Assembly (NCBI RefSeq): GCF_030272615.1
Contig: NC_081412.1
Location: 672,168,852 to 672,232,851 of the forward strand
Length of the DNA stretch: 64,000 nucleotides
Reading direction: 5' to 3'
From: Cryptomeria japonica
Taxonomy: Eukaryota > Streptophyta > Pinopsida > Cupressales > Cupressaceae
Of this stretch, positions 55,421 to 64,000 are shown piece after piece. Both the position numbers and the translations under genes were made by a program. The notes beneath the pieces are model-generated. The model searched no databases and had not been told where the DNA came from. It saw only the letters and a program-made list of their open reading frames with translations. The stretch's first letter is position 1. Each line of letters begins with the position of its first letter.

Positions 55421-57244
55421 TGAAAATCAATCAACAACAGGGCAATACATTGTACATACCCATCTATGCAGATCCCAAACAAACATTGCGACATACTTAA
55501 CAAAATGACCATTTATCAATCAAACCAAACAACATCAACAATCTACACAACAAACTATCTTTAACAAGGATGCATCCTTCCTTACCAAAACAAAGACAAG
55601 ATGACATTTTCTTTGACAAGAAAATTTTATTTAAGCTATCAAATACTTGATTGATTTATGGGTTATTTATTTTAGGTTCTTGCAGCATTTGTTTGTATCC
55701 TCTGCGATTTATTTCCGATGAAGTTATGGGGCATGTACTAATGGTGTCTACATGGGAAGTTCACTAAGTTACATGATCATATGCAAAATACAGTCATAGG
55801 TCACTACGGCTTGCTGACTACAGTGTATACCTCAACCATATGAGCATGAACCATTACCAAGGATCCATATTCTTTATTCTTTATGTATATATTGTTTGTT
55901 TGTAGGTACAATGCTCTTTCTTTGGTTCTTCCTACCTCATCCAAACTAGATAAAGGTTTTATCTCTTATTACGGTATGCACTTGTCTTAGGATATGATTA
56001 GCCAAAGATCAAGGAGGATGATCCAAGTCATGCATGAAAGGAGGTAATCCTTGTCTGTTCTGCAAGCAATACTTAGGTCAACTTGATCCATTATATCAAG
56101 TTGCTTGTATTAACTTGCTATATCAAATCCATGTAAGAAATACTCTGGTCATCTTGAATCTTTATGTCAAGTTGCTTGTATTTTCTTACAACATTTTAAA
56201 GCTCAATGATGAAAATAGAGCACTATGGATCGTCATCTCATCTCATCTGTATATATTGCATTTCATTGCATTCCACCCATCCATACATTCATAATAGCTG
56301 CATATCATGCATACATAGTCATAATAATGCATACTCTATTTTACTCATCTTCTTCCATAGGACTCAGTCCTAGTCCTCCATATCTTCTATCTAACATCGA
56401 ATCCCCCCTCACCCTCCCTATCTTGATGATCAACATCATCCTAATCCCTTCATCGCCTCCCATCCTCACCAATCCAAAAAATTAAGCCAGTCACTCTGTC
56501 TACACAGATACATCAACTCCCACACACCTAGACTATCAACAAATACTCTGATCAAGTATCTTCGGGTCTCAATAGGTAATCGATCATGGTAATCCTAGAC
56601 TACATCAGGCATTTATCATAATGACCTAGTCTCAAAGGGGTTGCCATGATTCCCCACAACCATCCATCACATGCACACACTATCAATTGATCAACCAATC
56701 AAACACAATCCAACAGACAATTACATCAATTGTCTATGTCTCAACGAGAATTTTGCTTCATATACCTTGACTTCATCAGGCAATTACATCAATTGTCCAA
56801 GTCACATCAGGTCACTTTGATTCACTTACTCAAACTTTATCCTATCCAAGCGACCAACTGACATCAACTGTCACACTTTGACTCGATCGGGGCAATTTAA
56901 CCAATTGCACCAGATTGTCCAACCATTTTGATCAATTATATAGCATCATTCAAAAGCACAACACCACATTTGCACCGTTTCTCCTGCATAACCTACGGGT
57001 ACTCACTGGCTTGCCATTTCTCCGTATTCACTCTATTTTTCTTCCATTCTTTCACTGTTATTACTAATTTCTTCTATTCTACTTCCCCTCCACTTCTTGT
57101 TCTTTTTTGAGAGATCGCCCGATTTTTTGAAATTTTTCAGCCCATCTGTCGAGGGGGCATACCACCCACTAAATTAACATTTATGGGGCATATTTCTTCA
57201 CACCTATTTTTCTTTCTTTGAAACGACGCGATAAAACTGCACCA

Positions 57245-57261
57245 TCTCAAAGAGGGGCAAA
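57245..57261 (+). promoter_or_regulatory. Polypurine tract of the gypsy fragment
   Basis: TCTCAAAGAGGGGCAAA directly precedes the LTR start TGTAGTCAC. It is the same as the tract at 9041-9056. Confidence 0.85.
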
Positions 57262-57534
57262 TGTAGTCACATAAATCTATCCACTTAATTAAATGAATAT
57301 TTAGTATTTATTTGATTATTTAACCATCAATCAATAATTAATTAAATTAATATTTAATTAATTCATCTTAACCCTCTTCTCCTATTAATTAAATAAATTA
57401 TTCAATTTATTTGATTTAATTCACTTAACCAAATTTAGACCATTAATTAAATAAATAAATCATATTTGTTTAATTAAATCTTCTCTCACATTTAAATAAA
57501 TTAATATTTATTTAAAACCCCCAAAATCCCATCT

Positions 57535-57830
57535 CTCACATTTAAATAAATTAACATTTATTTAAATCACCTTTATCCTCCACCCACTTGTATTTTCCTA
57601 CAAATGCAAGTTGCACAACTATTTTAAATAAATTATTTATTTAAATCACCTTTATCCTCCACCCACTTGCATTTTCCTACAAATGCAAGTTGCACAACTA
57701 TTTTAAATAAATTATTTATTTAAATCACCTTTATCCTCCACCCACTTGCATTTTCCTACAAATGCAAGTTGCACAACTATTTTAAATAAATTATTTATTT
57801 AAAATCCTATTTATCCTCACCCACTTGAAA
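57535..57830 (+). repeat. 79-bp tandem repeat in the LTR
   Basis: Three near-identical units plus a partial fourth carry CACTTGCATTTTCCTACAAA and TGCAAGTTGCACAACTATTT. The near-identity shows recent expansion or homogenisation compared with the decay of the rest of the copy. Confidence 0.9.
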
Positions 57831-58050
57831 CCTTTAATGGTTTCCCTTAAAGTCTTCAAACTTAATGGCTTCTTTCTAGAGTCTTCTCAAGCCTTTAATG
57901 GTTTTCCTTAAAGTCTTCAAACTCAATGGCTTCCTTCTATAGTCTTCTTAAGACTTTAATGGTTTCCCTTAAAGTCTTCAAATTTAATGGCTTCCTTCTA
58001 GAGTCTTCTCAAACCTTTAATGGTTTCCCTTAAAGTCTTCAAGCATTTAA
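57825..58050 (+). repeat. 61-bp tandem repeat in the LTR
   Basis: Three and a half units of CCTTTAATGGTTTCCCTTAA / AGTCTTCAAACTTAATGGCT / TCTTTCTAGAGTCTTCTCAA. The younger LTRs contain related, less regular repeats at about 8420-8550 and 22630-22760. Confidence 0.88.
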
Positions 58051-59106
58051 TGCTTTATCTTCCTTTTTCTCATTTAAATAAATTAATATTAATTTGAATA
58101 TTTACCCAAATGAAAATTACACCATTTAATTGAAATAAATGATTTTATTTTAATTGAAAATCCCAAAATTCCTCCCACTTGCATTCTCCTACAAAACCCA
58201 CTTACAATCCTAACCCCCTTCTAGATTCTTCTAACCCCTTCCTAATTAGCCTAACCCATCCCCTAAATATTGTCACATTCCTAAGCGACTTGAAGTCACT
58301 TCTCAAAGCCCTCAAAGTGTTTGAAAGGCATTTAAGGCTTTAAGTCTTCAAATGGTTAACCTCTAAAGTCTTCCAAACCATTAAAGGCTCTTACATAACC
58401 ATTTATGGTTAACTCACCTTTTACCTTTGGTTAGAGACTTTCCTCTAACTTAACCATCCTTTTGACTCATGGGTCTCTTCAAAACATTTATTTCTTTGAC
58501 TAGGGTAACCATCATGTCCCCTCAAGCATTTAATACTTTTTATCTCTCCTCTCAAGCTCTTTATCTCTCCTCTCAAGCCTCCTCATGGTGACACTTGTCA
58601 ACATGGGATTGGGTTGAAAGTCTCACATGGATTGAATAGCTTTCAATCCTAACCCTTGTTAAGATTTCTCAATCTTAACCCTTCATTTTCCCATTTCTTC
58701 TATAAATAGAACCCTTCTCCTCAAGCAAAGAAGGAAGCATTAGAGTATTGTTGTTATACTAGTATTAGCATAGAGCTTTTTCATAGCATCACTATCTACA
58801 CTTGCATAGCATTTGTTTATCATATTCAACCATCTTGAATCTCCATATGGCATCCATGGCTAGTGCTAAAAGCTGAGAGCTACACTCATGTGGAACTTGG
58901 AGAGGAGAGTAACAAGGGAGGAGCAACTATGAGCATCTTGATTAGCTATTTTATTCTATGTTTATATGCTTTCTATTTCATGCTTAATATCTCTCTTGAT
59001 ATGCCTGTTTAGGATAATCTTTTGTTGCTAACACTAACATTTGTTTCTTGTGTTCTTGTGTGTGTTTCCATCAAATAGATTTTCTAATCCTTTTTACAGA
59101 GCATCA

Positions 59107-60310
59107 CAACATTTTCCATAAAATTTAAAATAAGTTTTATTCTTAAAGTTTCTATAATTTAACCACTTAAAATAAATTAAGATTGTGACAAATATCTTTC
59201 TATATTTTCAAATATCAATATAGTAACATTTTTTTTTCCAAAAATCTACATATAAAGAATGACCAAATAAAATAATAATAAGGAAAAAACCTCAATATAA
59301 TAGATAGAATGTCTCCAAGACAAGTTTGTAGCTATCTTCTTTCAAAGAGTTGTTTCCTTAAAAGAACATAAACAATGGTTTTAAATTGCTATTTTCATCT
59401 ATGAACATGCTTTACACCCAAGTTTCTATATCTACTATCCCTATTATCATGGATATGGGTGAAATAATGAATTATTTTTAGATAATTATATGAAAACAAT
59501 CAAATAATGATTATATGAAACTTTCTTCTTTCAAAGAGTTGTTTCCTTAAACGAACATAAACAATGGTTTTAAATTACTATTTTCATCTATGAACCATGC
59601 TTTACAACCATTATTTTTAGATAATTATATGAAAAAAATCAAATAGTGAATAAATAATAAGTAAATAATGTAGATAAATTAAATAGCTCTTAACTCAATA
59701 GAAAATAACAAAAAAACATTAAAAAGTTTGAAAAAGATGGGATGAAGAAAAATTTAAAAAACTGAATGCTTATCCTTAACAAAATTCTAGACCATGTATT
59801 TAGCCAACAATACAAGTAATAAAACAACCATATCTCATAGTACACCAGTGACATGGAAACGATTAGATTTTAATCATAAATACAAATGATTTTAATTTTT
59901 TTTATCAAAATAAAAAAAGGTGAAAGTGGCACATAAAAGATAATAAAATTAATATAAATTTATTAAAGACATCCATTTGAAGGATGCTCTTATATATTAT
60001 ATAGAAGTGTTTTAGATATCTATACTAATCCAGAATTTTTTAATATGTATAATACAGCTATTTTATTTAACTAAAATTATTAAATTTAAAATTAATATAA
60101 TTTTCTGAAACAATATTTTATTTTATTTTATAGAATATTTAATAATTTATTTATATACTAAAGTATTATATTCTTTTACTTAAGAAAATACATAATCTTT
60201 TCACTAAAGAATTTTTGAGAAGTAAATGAAAATAGGTTCAATTTTACAAATAGAAAATATTTTATAACATGTAAAAAAAAATTCTAAAAGTCTTAACTCT
60301 AACAATACAC
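59107..60310. other. AT-rich spacer with an ~88-bp direct repeat
   Basis: No gene. TTCAAAGAGTTGTTTCCTTA and the following ~70 bp (AACATAAACAATGGTTTTAA, TTTTCATCTATGAAC) occur at 59341 and again at 59530. The two copies differ at a handful of places. I could not find a continuation of the CACTA remnant here. Confidence 0.6.
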
Positions 60311-62470
60311 AAAATTGAACCCTATCCCTAAACCAAATTGAACCCTAACCCTAATTTAATTGAATAATAAATGAAATTCTAACCCTAATTAGACTCAAAT
60401 CCTAAGTCTAACTCTAATTAAACCCTTATCACAATCAAAGCATACTACAATTGAACCCTAACTATAATTAACTATAACCCATTAAACCCTAACTAAGATT
60501 TTTCTCTAATTGAATCCCAACCCTAAGCTACTATTAATCCTTAACCCTAATTGTGCTTAAACCATAATGTTAATTAAACTATAACTCAAACAATATTTGA
60601 AATGTAACCATAACCCGAAGATTCATCCTACAATAGTAGTTCCTTAATTAAAGTCTAGCCCAAACCCTAACCCTAATTAGCCTTCAATCCTAATTTAGCC
60701 TTAAGCCTAATGTATTTGAATCATAACCCTAATTCTAACCCTAAACAAATTTTAGTATTATATTAAACCTAACTAAAAAAAAAATATTACCATAATTAAA
60801 CCCTAACCTTGATAATGTCTGTAATACAGACCTAATTCAACCCCAATCTAATCAGCATTAACCCTTAACCATAACCAAATCATAACTATACCAAAACCTA
60901 ATCATAATCAAACCCTAACCCTAATCATAACAAAAACTTTATCCTAACCATAATCAAACTCAAATCTAACTGTAATAAAAACCTATAATTAAACCCTACC
61001 TCCAATCTTAACCCTAACCCTAATTTTAGGTTAACATTAACCCTAAACCTAATCTTATCATAATTGAAACCTAATCATAACCTAACATTAAACTTAACTA
61101 TAACCCCATATAATTTTAAAACACCTACAACTTCAACCCTCATCTAACAACAACTAAACCATAACCTGAAACTAAATTATAACCCTAATTGGACTCTAAT
61201 CCTAATTGAATTCTAGCCCAAACCCTAACCCTAATTAAAATTTAATCCTAATTTAACCCTACTCCTAATGTAATTGAATCATTACCCTAATTGAACTTTA
61301 ATCCTAATTTAACCCAAACCATGATGTAATTGAATCATAACCCTAATTGAACTCTTATGTTAAGCCTTACCATAATTAAACCCTAACCTTCACAATATCT
61401 ATAAACTAGACCTAATTGAACCCGAATCTAACCATCATCAAATCCTAACCATAAGAAAACCATAATTATACCAAACCCTAACCCAAATCATAATTAAACC
61501 CTAACCCTAATCATAATTAAAACCTAACTATAACCATAATCAAACCCTAATCATGTAGTCAAACTCAAATCTAACCATAATTAAAACCTAGAAATTAAAC
61601 CCTACCTCCAATCTTAACCCTATTCCTAATTTTAGCTTAACATTAACCCTAAACCTAATCTTACCATAATTAAAACCAAACCATAACATAACCCTAAACT
61701 TCACTATAACTGTAGAGAATTAAACAATATTCCTTAGCCCTAACCCTAACCTAGCCCTAACCCTAACGATAATCCTTAGCCCTAACCTGAAATCATATTC
61801 CTTACCCTATTCATAATGCTAACCTAACCATAATCATAAACCCTAATTCCCTAACAATAATCCCACCCTAAACTTAACCCTAACCCAAATTGAACCTTAA
61901 TCTAGCCCAAACCCTAATCCTAATTGAACTTGAATACTAATTTAACCCTAACTTTAATGTGATTGAACTATAACCCTACTTCTAACCCTAACTTTGATAT
62001 AAACCCTAAAGTAATTGTAACCTTGACACTATACCCTTACCATAAACTTAAGGTTAACACTAAACCCTAACCCTAACCATAATCCTAAACCAAAAGCAAA
62101 CCCTAACCCTAATCATAGCCCTAACCATGATATAAGCCTTAACCCTGACCATAATGGTAACATTAACTCTAATCCAAAACATAACCATAAACCAAATCCT
62201 AATCCTAACCATACCCCCAATTATAATTCCAACCCTCACCTTAACTATATTTATGCTTACCTTAACCCTACCTTTAATGTAAACACTAAGTTACATAATT
62301 GTAACCTTGACACTAAACCTTGACCCTAACCATAAATCTAACCCTAATATTAAACCATAACCAAAACCCAAACCCTAAACATGATATAAACCCTAACCCA
62401 AACCATGATGTAAACCTTATCCCCAACCATAACACTAACCTTAACCCTAATCCTAACCATAACCATAATA
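60310..62470 (+). repeat. Degenerate CCCTAA telomere-like array (large)
   Basis: About 2.1 kb of AACCCTA-type six-base words with heavy variation, mixed with AATTGAACCCTAA and AATTAAACCCTAA phrases. The stretch from about 61360 partly repeats the one from about 60780 (CCTAACCTTGATAATGTCTG versus CCTAACCTTCACAATATCTA), so longer units were also duplicated. No coding sequence. Confidence 0.9.
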
Positions 62471-62645
62471 CTTGTTGTTAAATAAAGTTTAATATATCTT
62501 AGAGTTAAGTATTTGTTTTGATCTTGCAACAAATATATATTATTAAAAATAGTCTAAATAGATATATTAAATATCATATATCTCCATGTAATATAATATT
62601 ATAATATAATTTATTTTAATAAAAATATTTATTAAATAATTGATT
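62471..62645. repeat. Partial AT-rich arm copy
   Basis: Text from GTTAAATAAAGTTTAATATA to AATATAATTTATTTTAATAA closely follows 63385-63525, the link and outer arm of the terminal foldback. It lacks the central palindrome. It shows that the composite unit occurs twice in tandem here, the first copy deleted. Confidence 0.75.
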
Positions 62646-63355
62646 CTAATTGAACTTGAACCCTTACCCAAAGCATTATCCTACAATAATAACTCTAATC
62701 ATTAACTAAAACCAATTATAACTTATTTTATCAATAATATTATAACTCCCTTTAATCTAGACCCTAACCCTAACAACCCTAATCCTAACCCAAACCATAA
62801 CTCTTATAGCTATCATCGCATACTATCTTCAATTGCAATCTTAACCGTAACTCTAACCCTAATCCTAATTATAATTCTGACCCTAACCCTAAGCTTAACC
62901 CTAACTATGATCCTATACCAGAGCCAAAACTTGATGCTAGCCCTAACCATGATATACACCCTAACTATTACCATATTCCTAACCCTAATCTCCAACCCTA
63001 ATCATAACCCTAACCATAATATAAACCTTAACCCTAACCATAATACGAACCTTAACCCTAATCCAAAACATAACCATAAACCAAATCATAATCCTAACCA
63101 TACCCCCAGTTATAATTGTAAGCCTGACACTAAACTATAACCTTAACCATAAATTTAACCCTAATATTAAACTGCAACCATAACCCTGACCCTAACCATA
63201 ATCCTAAACCTTAAAGCTAACCATAATCCTAAACCAAAACCAAACCCTAACGTTGATGCTGACCCTAACCATTATCATAACCCTAACCCTAATCATAAAT
63301 CTAACTTGAACCATGATATAAACCTTAACCCTAATGCTAACCATAACCATAATAC
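62646..63355 (+). repeat. Degenerate CCCTAA telomere-like array (last block)
   Basis: It starts with the segment AAGCATTATCCTACAATAAT...TTTAATCTAGACCCTAACC, shared with 31640-31760, then continues as the CCCTAA-type array. A stretch near 63010-63110 repeats one near 62150-62220 (CCAAAACATAACCATAAACC). Confidence 0.88.
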
Positions 63356-63495
63356 TCGCAATTAAATTAAATTTTATATTATCATTAAATAAAGTTTTAT
63401 ATTATCTTAGATTTTAGTATTTGCTTTGATCTTTAAACACAAATATATTATATAGAATAGTCTAAATAGATATTTAAAATTTCATATATCTCTAC
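63356..63495. other. AT-rich link before the foldback
   Basis: AT-rich, homologous to 62471-62600. No gene. Confidence 0.6.
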
Positions 63496-63994
63496 ATAAT
63501 AATATTATAATATAATTTATTTTAGTACAAACAAATAGAAAATAATAATAATAATTGCAATAATAAGATTAAATATTAATGCAACAAACATTAATTGTAT
63601 AATATTATATAATTCTATTTTGAATTTTTTTATTGTTGCCCATGTTGCGGCGACTGCTACTAGCTTACATATGTTTGATTTTAATAAGATATATATATAA
63701 TACGTCGTGATATATCCTTTTCGAGGCACATATTTTATCATGTACCCCGAACTCTAATAGGCGCCTCGAAAAGGATATATCTCGGCGTATTATATATATA
63801 TTTGATTAAAATCAAATATATGTAAGCTAGTAGCAGTCGCGGCAACATGGGCAACAATAAAAAAATTCAAAATAGAATTATATAATATTATACTATTAAT
63901 GTTTGTTGCATTAATATGTAATATTATTATTGTAATTATTGTTATTATTTTCTATTTGTTTGTACTAAAATAAATTATATTATAATATTATTAT
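63496..63994. mobile_element. Foldback element, copy 2 (complete palindrome)
   Basis: Two arms of about 238 bp face each other around a ~21-base loop (TTATCATGTACCCCGAACTC). The left arm runs from ATAATAATATTATAATATAA through TAGTACAAACAAATAG, GCAACAAACATTAAT and CATGTTGCGGCGACTGC to CTTTTCGAGGCACATATT; the right arm is its reverse complement with small differences, one being a missing AGATTAAAT-type stretch. It has no coding sequence. It extends almost exactly to the window edge, where the arms stop matching. Confidence 0.9.
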
Positions 63995-64000
63995 ATTATT

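Larger units (their letters stand above)
52096..59106 (+). mobile_element. Ty3/gypsy Tat-like fragment: 3' half of pol, 3' region and LTR, broken
   Basis: From HCWNVMPF onward the sequence follows the minus-strand element at 7596-23248 closely: reverse transcriptase with YVDDLLAKS, both RNase H domains, integrase (QWGLDPVG, and IIDNG at the second acidic position), the long 3' region, a polypurine tract and one LTR. The 5' half (LTR, leader, gag, protease) is absent. Broken, with about ten breaks, and older than its relative by the number of differences. Pol ends near 54540-54830, and the 3' region is 54840-57244. Confidence 0.92.
57262..59106 (+). repeat. Gypsy LTR, expanded (1845 bp)
   Basis: It starts TGTAGTCACATAAATC and ends ACAGAGCATCA, homologous to the 1445-bp LTRs at 7596 and 21804 but ~400 bp longer. 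The extra length is largely in two tandem repeats: a 79-bp unit (start CACCTTTATCC at 57568, 57647 and 57726) and a 61-bp unit (start near CTTTAATGGTTT at 57832, 57893, 57954 and 58015). TATA word CTATAAATAG at 58700-58709. Confidence 0.85.

Noticed and set aside
55197-55508. Lys/Thr/Ile repeat protein (IKIPKTFKT repeated)
   Set aside because: It is the 27-bp tandem repeat read in frame; the opposite strand gives an equally open Val/Leu-rich frame.
9930-56485. Two overlapping short frames in the gypsy 3' region, open in both the young copy (9930-10318, minus) and the old copy (56034-56485, plus); possible accessory gene
   Set aside because: By eye, changes between the copies are mostly amino-acid changing (about three to one over silent), as expected without selection. 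No motif or start context supports a gene.
48355-59106. A single functional hybrid retrotransposon
   Set aside because: Ends belong to different families with unlike LTRs, no matching target duplication was found, and both halves are heavily decayed.

Overview
The window looks like repeat-dominated, gene-poor nuclear DNA from a large plant genome. The evidence is plant-type Ty3/gypsy (Tat-like, with a second RNase H), Ty1/copia, L1-type LINE and CACTA sequences, LTRs of 1.2-1.8 kb, and long AT-rich spacers. A gymnosperm such as a conifer is my best guess, from the overall texture only; nothing in the sequence fixes the species. I see no intact host gene, no rRNA and no convincing tRNA gene.

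Layout. 1-4875: an array of a ~20-bp unit present in both orientations, running off the left edge. 5023-6491: a copia-type LTR with a decayed primer site behind it. 6530-7560: a purine-rich low-complexity block. 7596-23248: an almost complete, young Tat-like gypsy element on the minus strand, with 1445-bp LTRs and an ATTAT target duplication. 23254-30660: unassigned and AT-rich sequence with several short tandem duplications and one broken exon of an RRM RNA-binding protein near 28.5 kb. 30.7-32.3 kb: degenerate CCCTAA (TTAGGG-type) telomere-like repeats, followed by a foldback element at 32.5-32.8 kb. 35377-37321: a retroposed, LINE-like insertion with an 18-19 bp target duplication. 37.7-38.6 kb: a pyrimidine-rich block with (CT)n(CA)n. 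40.1-43.3 kb: an L1-type LINE on the minus strand lacking most of its reverse transcriptase. 45.5-46.4 kb: a probable solo LTR. 47.2-48.3 kb: a CACTA transposon remnant with TNP2-like coding sequence. 48355-59106: a broken copia element that enters a broken gypsy fragment (same family as the one at 7.6-23.2 kb) at about 52.1 kb and ends in a gypsy LTR. 60.3-63.4 kb: a second, larger CCCTAA array, ending in a ~500-bp palindromic foldback element at the window edge.

The least explained material is in three places. One is the bidirectional 20-mer array at the left end, which has a loose higher-order period. The second is a composite block shared by 31.6-32.8 kb and 62.66-64.0 kb (telomere-like array, AT-rich segment, foldback). 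The two foldback copies have different stem sequences, yet each pairs with itself. The third is the copia/gypsy chimeric junction nested in a CACTA remnant. No pathway or operon is present; the sequences are related by nesting and shared repeat families. All assignments come from reading the sequence by eye, without database searches.
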